From the NCBI GenBank assembly GCA_946406115.1, contig OX291551.1:1240001-1304000 (forward strand): 64,000 bases of DNA, written 5' to 3'. A program made the translations under genes and the position numbers. Numbering within the stretch: the first letter of the stretch is position 1; every line of letters starts with the position of its first letter. Shown here in pieces: positions 1 through 9,729 of this stretch. This DNA is from Apoda limacodes. Lineage: Eukaryota > Arthropoda > Insecta > Lepidoptera > Limacodidae. The notes under the pieces were generated by a model, which saw nothing but the letters and a program-made list of their open reading frames with translations, did no database searches and was not told the origin of the DNA.

Positions 1-399
1 TCTATGCATTCACGCGGTTCATGGATCTAATAAAACTGGTTATTCAACATCCCTATCTGTATCCTTTGTTTATACAAATTATATGACAAACTGAAACTAC
101 ATCGTATTTGTATATCTTTTAGGGATAAAAACAAAATACAGTTCGAGTACGTGACTTTCTATAGTTAAACTTACGAAATTTTAGTTCCTTTTAAAGATTA
201 AATATTTTTATCACAGTTTTTAAACTTGTTAAAAGATTCCTGTCATCGTAGACGAAATTAACTGTGTAAGCACAACACAGATGTAAGCACCTATTCGCTT
301 AAGAAAATAACTCAAATTTCTAAGCATTGCACATAAATTCAGTACACCATATTTACTTTCATGTCTATTTTCATAGTAACATAAAACGATATGTTACAA
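1..399. other. AT-rich stretch with no recognisable gene
   Basis: I see no coding region, repeat unit or RNA gene here. The reverse-transcriptase fragment that follows becomes readable at about 400. Confidence 0.5.
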
Positions 400-1412
400 T
401 GCCGTATTGATCATCGGTATATCGAGGTGCTAAAATGCTTATACGATAACGCCACCATGTTGGTCCGTCTCTAGCATCAGAAGTCGAAACCGATCCAACT
501 GCAGAAAGGTGTGAGACAGGGAGATATCATATCTCCGAAACTGTTCACTAATGCGTTGGAAAAAGTCTTTGGACTGAGATGGTTTTGGCATCAATGTTAA
601 TGGCCAGTACATTACCCACCTTCGGTTTGCCGACAATATTGTGGTCATGGCAGAATCGATGGAGGACCTTAGCATAATGCTCGAAAGCTTCGGTAGAGCT
701 TCCCAACGAGTGGGTCTCAAGATAAACATGGACAAGACGAAAATCATGTCGAGTGGCCATGTAGCACCCACTCCAATAACTGTTGGGAACTCTACACTCG
801 AAGTTGTTGACAAATACGTATACCTGGGACAAACTGTTCGATTATGTAGGTCCAATTTCGAGAAAGAGGTTAGTCGCCGAATCCAACTCGGTTGGGCAGC
901 GTTCGGAAAACTGCGTACTATTTTCTCGTCCTTAATACCCCAGTGCTTGAAGACTAAAGTCTTCAACCAGTGTGTTGCTAGTGATGACTTACGGCACTGA
1001 GACGAGGCCGCTAACTATGGGCCTTCTACGAAAGCTCAAGATCGCTCAGCGGGCGATGGAAAGAGCTATGCTCGGAGTTTCCCTACGCGATCGAATCAGG
1101 AATGAGGAAATCTGTAGAAGAACTAAAGACGCCGACATAGCTCAACGAATCGCAAAGCTGAAGTGACAATGGGCAGGACACGTAGCTCGAAGAACCGATG
1201 GCCGACGGGGGAAGAAGGTTGGATGGCGAAGAGTGGTGACCACGAACCGGAAAGCGCAGCGTGGGACGGCCCCCTGCTAGATGGACAGATGACCTCGTAA
1301 AGGTAGCGGGGAGCCGTTGTTTACAGGCGGCACAGAGTCGCACGCTGTGGGAAAAGTTAGGTGAGGCCTCCAGCAGTGGACGTCAAATGGCTGATATGAT
1401 GATGATGAATAA
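400..1412 (+). pseudogene. RTE-like LINE fragment: reverse transcriptase C-terminal part
   Basis: This is the 3' part of a non-LTR retrotransposon of RTE type, which would reverse-transcribe its own RNA at a nicked target. Readable pieces in shifting frames include a YDNAT-like segment, the RT motif GVRQGDIISPKLF (about 510-550), FADN in place of the usual FADD active site (about 628-640), and LKINMDKTKIMSS followed by the thumb-like YVYLGQTV segment (to 1000). A C-terminal domain with TYGTETRPLT and QWAGHVARR runs to about 1390. The end is the ATGATGATGA short-repeat tail typical of RTE elements. A frameshift near 590, another near 970 and several stops make it dead. It is 5' truncated, with no endonuclease domain. 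Confidence 0.8.
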
Positions 1413-1647
1413 TTACGCACGCACCGCTAGTAATATATAAGACAATGGTACGCACACTTATATCTTCTGTCATAATTTACGGTTGCGATGCGATGCGGCG
1501 GGGATACTACGTAAGAGAGCAGCCAGTGTGAGACGAAACAATGAATTATGCCTATCTCTCTTTCACGCCTTTTTCGCTGCGTTGCGCTTTGAGTTCAAAG
1601 TCCATTAAAGTTATATTGATAAGTCGCTATTAAAGTCGCACGGGAGA

Positions 1648-2371
1648 ATGAGCTTTGCTAAAAAAATTGCCACAAAAGCCGCTTCAGTAGGTGTAAAAAT
1701 CTACGAACTATGCGAATCATCAACTGGATATCTCTGGAAGATTTTTGTATATGTGGGGAAAAACAAACAGACAGTAACCACGACTGCCGCTGACAATAAT
1801 CGACCAGAACCCAATCATACCAATGACGGTGACGGTAACGATGATGGCATGACTGTAAATGACCTGAATGGCCCATTGACTAGCGGTAGCGATGCTCGTC
1901 CAACCAATGCTACTGCCAAAATCGTCTACGACCTCATTTCGCCATTCCTTAACCTTGGACATACGGTAATAATGGACAATTTTTACAATAGTCCGTTATT
2001 ACTGCGATGTCTAAAAAAACAAAAGACGAACTGTTACGGGACATTACGACTGAATCGGAAAGTCGTTCCTGATTCAGTAAAGACTATGACAAAGACTGAT
2101 TTACGTCAGGGCTAAGAAGTGGCCACCTATTGTCCCGATTTGTCGATAATGGTATGGGGAGATGCTAACTTGGTTAGCATGATCTCAACGTACCATCGTC
2201 TACAAATCGGCGCACATGACAAGTACAATCGACTGACGTATAAACCAAAAGTCGTACTGGACTACAACAAATCTATGGGAGGAGTGAACAGAAAAGATCA
2301 GTTTCTGTCTTCTCAGCCCATAGAAAGACTGAAAAACAAAGTGTGGTAAAAAAAAGTTTTCCAAAGACATA
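1648..2371 (+). pseudogene. piggyBac-like DNA transposase remnant
   Basis: Cut-and-paste transposase of the piggyBac superfamily, which excises at TTAA sites using three aspartates. The segment VKIYELCESSTGYLWK matches the region just after the first catalytic Asp, which is missing here. VIMDNFYNSPLLLRCL carries the second Asp (about 1972-1985). KSMGGVNRKDQFLSSQP (about 2270-2320) is the block of the third Asp, but the expected GGVD reads GGVN. An in-frame TAA at 2113-2115 splits the reading frame, and the N-terminal part and the Cys-rich C-terminal domain are absent. I could not find terminal inverted repeats. It is an inactive fragment joined directly to a LINE remnant. Confidence 0.75.
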
Positions 2372-3451
2372 CAGCAATTTGACCTTCCACCGTCAGTTAC
2401 CGAAGGCCTGACGGTGATGTTCGCCGATGACACAACAGTGGCGGTGAGCACACGCACGTAGGAACAGCTCAAAAACAAAAAAATAAACGCGTGCGCTCAG
2501 CTTAACGCGTATTTCTCGGCGAACAGCTTCGTCCTCAACGTCACAAAGTCCAATGTAATGATATTCTCGACAGGAAACTTTAACTTTACAAGTACAGCGT
2601 CCGATGCTACAGTGCGGGTCCTGTAGATTTCTCGGGTTTACCATTGACACTAAACTAAACTGGAAACACTATGTGTCTACGTTGTGTGAAAAGCTGAGTA
2701 GTGCAGTATTTGCACTACGAAAGCTAAAATTACTCGTGTCTGACGTTGCACTACTACAAATATATTTTACCTATTTTCACTCCCTCCTGTCATATGGAAT
2801 TATTCAATGGGGCAACTCGACAGACTCCAATCGTGTGTTCATTATACAAAAGAGAGCTCTTCGCACACTGGCGGGTGTAAAACCTCGGTATTCATGCAGA
2901 GAACTATTTAAAAAATATGGTATAATGACACATTACTCTCAATTTGTGTTTGATAATATAATGTACACTCGACGCAACATAAACATCTGTAAACGCGACG
3001 ACTAGCGCTGCTGGTTAAAAATCCGCGAGTCCCGAATGCCCGTCGACCTAAAAAACGAACTCTCGGATCAGAAATTTGGTAGCCAGCTAAAATAACTTTT
3101 ACTGACTCAATCACTGTATTCTGTCAAAGAATACAGTGAACACGTTTGACATTTTTATTTTATAATTTTCGTTTGACATTTTATTGTATTTGTTGTTTTT
3201 GTTTTGACATTCTTATTGATTATTAATTTTTAATTATGTTTGTTTTTAATTTTAATTTTGTCATTTTAAAATCTTTGACTAAATATTGATTCTATTTATA
3301 TGTTTATTATTGATCGTTGACGTTTTATCTTAGAATATTTCTAAGCCTTTTTATTATTTATTGTGATTTTTAATTTTTATACTTGACGATCTCTTTGTGA
3401 ATTGATTATGTATTATTTTAATGACATAATGTAATTTTCAATAAGAAATAA
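2372..3451 (+). pseudogene. LINE remnant (LINE-B relative): RT C-terminal half and 3' UTR
   Basis: The piece begins at the RT active-site block TEGLTVMFADDTTVAVS and continues with NSFVLNVTKSNVMIF. After a frameshift near 2620 it reads FLGFTIDTKLNWKHYV, LSSAVFALRKLK, YFTYFHSLLSYGIIQWG and IIQKRALRTLAGV (to 3005). These blocks align one for one with the LINE-B protein at 45688-47400, at clearly lower identity, so this is an older relative. About 3006-3451 is an AT-rich 3' UTR with recurring TTTGACAT and ending near AATAAGAAATAAATG, like a LINE tail. Upstream RT and endonuclease are lost. Confidence 0.75.
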
Positions 3452-3601
3452 ATGACCTACCCACCTACAGATTATATTTACTTGGATGACCCTAATGAAC
3501 TGATTGAGCGTCTTAAACATCTCATTGCATCTAAACCTGCAGGAAATACTGGTCATGATAACGAAATCATTTCAATTGTAGAAGAAGTTTTCAGTAAATA
3601 A
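3452..3601 (+). CDS. Small Polinton-associated protein (49 aa)
   Basis: A 49-codon ORF starts at the ATG in AAATAAATGACC. It reads YIYLDDPNELIERLKHLI, then GNTGHDNEIISIVEEV and a stop. I recognise this DPNEL...NEIISIIEEL pattern from short proteins encoded beside the integrase in insect Maverick elements; its function is unknown to me. It lies immediately upstream of the integrase remnant in the same orientation, as expected. It is uninterrupted, but whether the start is the native one is uncertain because a LINE 3' tail abuts it. Confidence 0.6.
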   Translation: MTYPPTDYIYLDDPNELIERLKHLIASKPAGNTGHDNEIISIVEEVFSK

Positions 3602-3611
3602 AAAAGATGAA

Positions 3612-4356
3612 GATGAGTAAAGCGGATATTTTAATATTAATGAGTTACATAAAGATGCTAGAATTAATTTCCCTCTGAGATGTGTAATATTGAAGAATAT
3701 AGATGATCTTTGGAAAGCAGATCTAATAGATATGCAACGACTCTCTGATGAAAATATTGGCCCTAATTTCATCCTTATTTTATTGATTGTTTTTCCAAAT
3801 ATGTTTGGGTTAAACCGCTAAAAATTAAAAGTAAAGAGCTCGTTTCAACAGCATTTCAATTACTTTTATCTAATTTTAGAATTCCTAAAAACTTGCAAAC
3901 AGATTAGGGTAAAGAATTCAATTATAAAAATTTTGAAAAGACTATGCATGCACATTCAATAAACCACTATTCAACAAACACATTTTAATGCATAGATATA
4001 AAATTCTACATGATAAAACATTAAAAAAGAGAAAAACCAAATTTGTTTATGGTGATGTAGTTCGTATCAGTAAACATAAAGCATGTTTCGATAAAGGTTA
4101 TACCCTGAATTGGTCTACTAAACTGTCCACAGTGATGGCAGTACAAAACACTAGTCCAATCACTTATTTACTTGAGGATTGGAGGAAAAATCCAATTCTA
4201 GGATCTTTTTATGGGCAAGAGCTTCAGAAAACCAAAAATCGGGATGTAGATCTAGTTGAAAAGGTACTTAAAAGAAAGGGAAAGAAAGTTTTTGTAAAGT
4301 GGTTGGGATTACCGTCACAGGAAAATAGTTGGATTAGCAGTAGTAATAAAATATAA
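3612..4356 (+). pseudogene. Polinton integrase with chromodomain, frameshifted and internally deleted
   Basis: Retroviral-type DDE integrase that would insert the element's DNA. The N-terminal part reads INFPLRCVILKNIDD, followed by LWKADLIDMQRLSDEN, which carries the first catalytic Asp (about 3708-3745). A frameshift near 3775 follows. Next comes FSKYVWVKPLKIKSKEL and the second-Asp block, where TD is followed by an in-frame stop (about 3902-3910). The block with the catalytic Glu is deleted. Positions 3988-4356 are open and encode the C-terminal SH3-like part (YLLEDWRKNPILGSFYGQEL) and a chromodomain (VEKVLKRKGKKVFVKWLGL, ENSWI), which normally binds chromatin to steer integration. The enzyme is inactive. 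Confidence 0.75.
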
Positions 4357-4391
4357 AGTTAAAGCTTATTTATGTCATTCTTTACTAGCAA

Positions 4392-4979
4392 ATGAAGAGG
4401 GAAGGTCTTGTGAATAGTATAATTAATAGCTTGCCGTTTGAGTTACATCTGCCAGGCTACAACTACTGCGGACCAGGAACAAAGTTACGTGAAAGACTTA
4501 AAAGTGGAGATAAAGGTATCAACGTGCTTGATGATTATTACAAACAACACGACATCGTATATACGAAATCACGGAATGTGCAAGACAGACATACATGTGA
4601 CAAGATCTTATTAAAGATGGCGAAAAAAAGAGCATCTTCATATCAAGCGAGCACAGGGGAAAAACTTGCAGCAAAAATTGTTAGTAAAACAATGTTAGAG
4701 AAAGCAGCCAATGGTACTGGATTGAATAAAACTTTTAAGAATATAGTTTCTGTTGCAAAAAAACATATTCGTAAAGCAAATCCGAAATGCAAGAAAGTTG
4801 CGTTAGATTTAGCATTTGTTGCTATTCAAGCACTTGCTTCTGATTCTCCGATTAAAATCGCACGTGTAATACCATTGCCTAATATAGTTACGGGGCAATC
4901 TGCTGCTAGTGCACTAATAAAAAAAATCTGCCATTGCACAAATGATAAAAAAAAATCCGACTCAATCAAAAGTTTCTAA
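4392..4979 (+). CDS. Polinton phospholipase-A2-like protein (195 aa)
   Basis: The N-terminal third contains LPGYNYCGPG, the calcium-binding loop of the parvovirus-type PLA2 family, followed about 25 residues later by DDYYKQHDIVY, which carries the His-Asp active-site pair. Similar PLA2 folds occur in Polinton and adintovirus proteins and in parvovirus VP1, where they help the particle through membranes. The rest is basic, rich in Lys and Ala. The ORF runs uninterrupted from ATG 4392 and lies between integrase and protease, as in related elements. In relatives this protein and the protease often sit close together or overlap. Whether it is still expressed cannot be told. Confidence 0.7.
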   Translation: MKREGLVNSIINSLPFELHLPGYNYCGPGTKLRERLKSGDKGINVLDDYYKQHDIVYTKSRNVQDRHTCDKILLKMAKKRASSYQASTGEKLAAKIVSKTMLEKAANGTGLNKTFKNIVSVAKKHIRKANPKCKKVALDLAFVAIQALASDSPIKIARVIPLPNIVTGQSAASALIKKICHCTNDKKKSDSIKSF

Positions 4980-5410
4980 CAGTATTTCTTGGATATGGAT
5001 TACAACTGAAAGCTTATGAAAATTGTCTTGGAATTTACTCTCTCCCAAAAAAACTAAGCAAAAGGCTACCTAATCGTCCTCTCGCCAATATAAATATAAT
5101 GAAATATTCGAAAGATATTCCATATTTCCAAGGGGTGTTCATAAGACACCAATTATATAATCTTCTTCACAAAGTCGAATGCGGTGTGATTAATTTAGAT
5201 AGCTCTGAAAATCAGGGCACACATTGGGTAGCCGACATAAACAAACGACTACATTGTAAATTTTGATAGTTATGGTGACTTAAAACCATCAAGAGAATTT
5301 ATCGAAAATGTTGGACCTAATATTCAATATAATTATAACAACTACCAGGGAAGTCATCCGTATAATTGTAGTCATCTTTGTCTTAGGTTTCCTAAAAACT
5401 GTATGCTATA
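4980..5410 (+). pseudogene. Adenain-like cysteine protease remnant of the Polinton
   Basis: The segment reads LGIYSLPKKLSKRLPNRPLA, then PYFQGVFIRHQLYN, then GTHWVADINK with the catalytic His (about 5218-5250). After a frameshift near 5250 it continues with VNFDSYGDLKPSREF, which has the second catalytic position, and YNCSHLCLRF (about 5360-5392), which has the nucleophilic Cys. This is the order of the adenovirus-type maturation protease family, which cleaves capsid precursors. The frameshift separates His from Cys, so no active enzyme can be made. Confidence 0.7.
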
Positions 5411-5661
5411 AATTGATATTCAAAAGCTGTGCATATTATTCGTAATTTATACTTCTAGTAAATAAGACAACGTTAAACTTAACGTACTAAAAGTGATAAA
5501 AGCTGTCGAACATGATTGATTTCAATATTGGTAAAAATAAGAAAGGAGTAGTAAAGTAATTGAACGGAATAGCTTAAACACTGACTCCATTAAACATAGA
5601 CGTGTCACATCAGCTCTCAGTAAAGCCAACAAGATTTCTCGAGGAGTTTAGGATTTAAATT

Positions 5662-6195
5662 ATGAACATATTACAAATAAACGAAACTCCTCATTTTGAT
5701 AACTCCATCAAAACCTATGAGGTACATTCGTCTACCCCATATACAAGTAGCTTTAAAAAAAATGATGAAATCAGAATACCGAATAACCAGCAAGATGGAT
5801 ATTTACTTCCTTCAGCTAGTTCCATTTACATAGAAGGACGTGTAAGTGTAACTATAAAATATTCAACTGGGAAATTAATAATGAAAGAGTGTTATTTTAA
5901 TAACAATCCTATTCCATTTCTTTTTAATGTTATTAGATATGAAATAAATGGAGTTGAAATAGATCTTACTAGAAATGTTTGTATAACATCAAGAATGAAG
6001 TCTTATGTTTCAATGAATGAAGGAGAAAATAAAGAAGCTGCTCTTTGGGTATGGAACTTAAATGGAACAAAATGGAAAAGTGGTATTTTTAATGTTATAT
6101 TACCGCTCAATAAAGTGTTAGGATTTGGCGAAGATTACGACAAAATAATTCTAAATTGTAAGCATGCTGATACGTGGAAAGACATCGGTTTTTGA
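5662..6195 (+). pseudogene. Polinton capsid-like protein, truncated (177 aa)
   Basis: ATG 5662 opens a frame with TPHFDNSIKTYEVHSS, NDEIRIPNNQQDGYLLPSAS and SIYIEGRVSV. I associate this pattern with the N-terminus of major-capsid-like proteins of insect Mavericks and adintoviruses (double jelly-roll fold). VIRYEINGVEIDLTRN and MKSYVSMNEGE follow. The frame stops at 6195 after about 177 residues, far short of a full capsid protein of several hundred. Positions 6200-6560 hold only broken frames that may be its decayed continuation. The capsid assignment rests on recalled motif similarity. Confidence 0.6.
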
Positions 6196-7250
6196 TCTAA
6201 CAACCGTTTCCATTTTATGAATTAACTAAAAACGAAATGAAGCAAATAGCCTGGATTCATACTATTTGCAAATTATACAACATTGGTAACACCTCTTGTT
6301 AAAAATAAATCTGTTTATGTAAAAGGTGAAGAGAAATCATCGTGGGTAAAACAAAATGGTTGACAATTGCAATGTAGGAAACCTAGAAAATTTTGAGTGT
6401 CCTAAATTTAATATCCTATACAATCTTTATAAAGAATGTAGTGATGTCTTAAATTGTATTTATCTTGCAAATGTATGTGCTACAAGAATGCAATCTGTTT
6501 TAATAAATGATGTGTTTATAATAAAGTTTTTTGTCCCTAATTTGTTTTTTTTTATTCCTTGATCAATGAAAGAGTAGGGTGTAGTAGCTGAAATGTAATT
6601 TAAGTTAATGTGTACGTTTCAATGATGGTTGTAGGAGTGCATGCAGCATATTGTACAAATTTTATTATTAGACGATGTGTATTTTACGAACCTATAGTTG
6701 TAATCTGATTGAATACAAAGTAAGCTGATTAATAGTCTGATGTAAATAATCTGACCAGTTTTACAACGGACCGTTCATTTATTTTGATATTTTTTTTCAC
6801 TAGGAGAGACACATGATTTGAATAGAGTAAGATGTTGAATGATCTGTTTTATAATGAGCTATTTTTTGTATTGAGCAAGGAAAACCATATATATACTACT
6901 AATACAAAAAAAAAAATTAATCTTCTTAAATGCACGTGCAGTGGCGAAATGTTATTGAATAATTTAAAAATATGATTTATCAGAGTGTACTATGGCTAAT
7001 AAATAATAAAAATGGGACAGAGTAATTTTCCGTAGTAAGTTATCGGCCAAAAACCAAAAAACTATGATGGAAATAGTTAATGTTTTAGACATTTGTGCAG
7101 GGCGATATATATTAAGAAATAAACACGTGCTAAAAAAATAAAAATAGACTGAGCTATTTTCCTAAAGAAGTTATAGGAAAAAAACAGTTTTTTTTAGATT
7201 TCTGTCATCCTTAAATTGAAATATTCTTGGATAATATGAGGATGATGAAG
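6196..7250. other. AT-rich sequence, probably decayed Polinton plus unassigned DNA
   Basis: No ORF with recognisable motifs was seen. An open frame at 6356-6562 is AT-rich and matches nothing I know. Neither tandem repeats nor inverted termini stand out. Confidence 0.4.
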
Positions 7251-7470
7251 TAACTCTTGTTAAGCAATGTATATACTTTTACAACAAAGTTCCTAATAAT
7301 ATTCAAAACCTATCAATATGTAAATTTAAGTCTTTTATCAATCAACTTTTACTTTGTAAAAAGCATACTACAATATTGCAACTATTTAAATGATACAAAA
7401 CAATGGCACTGAAATAGCGTAGCGTAAAAATCCTAGGTCTGTGGGACTGAAGATGCTCAATTACAGGACG
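7251..7470 (+). mobile_element. LINE-B 3' end, 5' truncated
   Basis: The run starting AGCAATGTATATACTTTTACAACAAAGTTCC matches 47254-47420 of LINE-B nearly base for base, including the tail GATGCTCAATTACAGGA just after the stop. It has small insertions (about 7385-7430) and is only the last about 60 codons. It abuts the sequence that precedes LINE-A, the same order of families seen inside the palindrome arms. Confidence 0.75.
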
Positions 7471-7474
7471 TTTA

Positions 7475-8598
7475 GGTAAACCAAGAGAGATAGGGCACTG
7501 CCAGAGAGGTAGGGAACTGCAAGAGAGGTAGGGCACTGCAAGTACTCGCTCGAATAAGTCGCCCGAACAAATAAAGCGGGGCTATGAGTACATGCTCGAA
7601 TGAGCGGCCCGAGCTGGGGAAGTACCTCCACCTTACAGAAAACCGCGGCCATAATAACACTGACTTTGAGTAGTGTTGTGTTTCTGGCGGTTAGTAAGGT
7701 TGCCAGAGCTCTTTGAGGTTTCGCTGCGCGGACAGCGGAGGACCGGCGGTGCTTTTTGCTGTCACTGCTCGGCGTAGACGCGGCGTGCTAGTCCGACGGT
7801 CAGGGAGACCTGATGAAACGGCTGACCGCTGGCCGCCCGCAGGTTGCACGGGTTCCCGAACCCAGGGATCACTTAATCTCCACCCTGGGAGGCTGATCCG
7901 CCTCTCTGCCGGAGAAGGAGACCGGAGTGGACCCGGCAACTACAACAGAGAGGGATCAGGGGCCCTTCCGCCCGCCGTGCCAGCAACCGTATTATCTGTG
8001 CCATGCTTCGGCAGTTTTAGTACCGCACCTTCTGTCCTCTAAGCTGTCTGTGCAGTGAATCCTCATTTTTAGTCAAGTAACTTTTTTAAACAAAATGGCC
8101 AAAAGAACGAAACGGAAAAGATTTGTAACAGCGACTACTCCATCCACTTATAATGTGGATTTTTGCAACATCAGGGGTATTCACGCAAACCTTAATGCAG
8201 TCCACCACCATCTCGAAACTGCGCAGCCGACTATTCTTTTCCTAACGGAGACGCAGATATCCTGACCGGCCGACACATCATACCTTCATTATCCCGGCTA
8301 AAAACTCGAGCACAATTTTATGAGCCGAGCCGGTGTACATATTTTCGTCCGGGAGGATATCTGCTGTCACCGCCTTCATAGCCTTGAAGACCTATTACTG
8401 TCGATATTGTGGATGCGCGTAGATCACGGTGGTCACACTCGTATATATGCGTGCCTATACAGGTCTCATAGCGGTGACACGAACTTAACTGGACTCTTCA
8501 CGCACCTGAGTTTGACGACTGACAAAGTTCTAGAGCAATATCCCACAGCAGAACTAGTTATTTTGGTAGACTTTAACGCCCACCATCGTGAGTGGCTC
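7475..8598 (+). mobile_element. LINE-A copy 1, 5' part (5' UTR and start of ORF), interrupted
   Basis: Short GAGAGGTAGGGCACTGC-like repeats (7480-7540) and the LINE-A 5' UTR (about 7655-8094) are followed by an ORF starting at ATG 8095. Its protein matches the intact LINE-A endonuclease domain: YNVDFCNIRGIHANLN, TILFLTETQIS, a stop (TGA near 8264), then SRAGVHIFVREDICC and ELVILVDFNAHHREWL, where the usual GDFN reads VDFN. It breaks off at GTGGCTC (8598) inside a codon, and the remainder resumes at 18249. The two halves were separated by a 9.65-kb insertion. It is inactive from both the stop and the insertion. Confidence 0.85.
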
Positions 8599-9327
8599 TG
8601 TTGTAAATAGCTCTGTAGCATCGTAATTCATAGTTAGGTAGGTTAACACAGTTATTTGTATTTATATATTTGCATTTAGACGTCATATGACGAACTTTAA
8701 AATTGTAACAAAAGTGCAAAATGACTACATCCACAGTAAGTATGTGCGATGTCATTTTGTCTCGGGTAATTTTACAAATATTTGTTAATAATGCAACTAT
8801 AATGTGTCTAAATGAGTGTTATTTCTGTATATGCATACACTGAAAATATATGTAAAACTTATAAGCATAAAACATAGCTTTTGCGCGATGTATAATAGGT
8901 TTTGTAGGAAAAAATACCATTTTTGTACTTTTACAACTTATTTATATTTTTTCTACTTTTTATTGTGTAAAACCTTTTTATTATTGTAGCTTATAACTAG
9001 ATATTACTATATTAGCATAAAACATTATAGATTTAAGAAGAAAAAGAGTTAGCAAACGGCTAAAAATGTAAAACTTTCAAACTATTCTCGTTATAACTTT
9101 GTACTACAAAAGCTCACAAATATGTAACTTATATCATTCGAAAGCTCTTGTTGTGTTCTACATTTCAGTACTATATATCATGTGTGTAGCTTTAACCATA
9201 TGCCTGTAAATTAAGTTAAAGCGCTAGATCATAAGCAAAGTTTGTATCTAATGCGAGAATAAATAAAAAGCACAGCGTAAGCTTCCTCAAAGTTTTGCTA
9301 CGAGGTAGCTAAGCTCGCGGCCGCCGG
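8599..9327. mobile_element. LTR-like element, left part (TG start, 5-bp target duplication)
   Basis: The insert into LINE-A begins TGTTGTAAATAG right after GGCTC (8594-8598) and ends ...CGTTTCA (18248) right before a second GGCTC (18249-18253). TG...CA ends with a 5-bp duplication are hallmarks of an LTR retrotransposon insertion. No gag or pol is visible, so this reads as a solo LTR of about 850 bp, later split by LINE-C at the GCCGCCTCACTCA site (9328-9340). It contains an AATAAATAAAAAG polyadenylation-like signal near 9258. The superfamily cannot be determined. Confidence 0.6.
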
Positions 9328-9729
9328 GCCGCCTCACTCACTCACTCATATCATCATCATATATCATCATCTGATGGTAAATCATTCTCCAAAGTGAATA
9401 TCATCTCCAAGTGCAAAAATTGTGTATGTGCTTCAAGATAATATTTTCTGTAGACGGCGGACGTGCGTGCACAGACGAAACTTGGTGTTGTTCGTGTTCT
9501 GCGTGTTTGCGCCTACGATTAAAGCGCCCGAAGTTAGACGGTTGCCGCTTTTTCAGCGGCTTTTCGGACGATTTTGGTAAGCGCTTTTATTCTCATTTTT
9601 GCTCGGCAATTCACTTGCTGCGGATCGTTAGGTCGTCAGTTCCTCAAGGGCGGCCCCTTCGGGGCCCCCCCCCACTGCTGCCTGTCGACGTAGAGGTATG
9701 TCTTTGTGTAGTTTTTATAACTTTTAATA

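Larger units (their letters stand above)
3452..6200 (+). mobile_element. Polinton/Maverick (adintovirus-like) element, partial and decayed
   Basis: Five consecutive plus-strand coding blocks match the gene set of Polintons, the self-synthesising DNA transposons related to adintoviruses: a small conserved protein, a retroviral-type integrase, a PLA2-like protein, an adenain-like cysteine protease and a double-jelly-roll capsid-like protein. Protein-primed DNA polymerase, packaging ATPase and minor capsid are not present in the window. I saw no long terminal inverted repeats. Frameshifts and internal deletions in at least three blocks show that it is a dead remnant. Confidence 0.75.
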
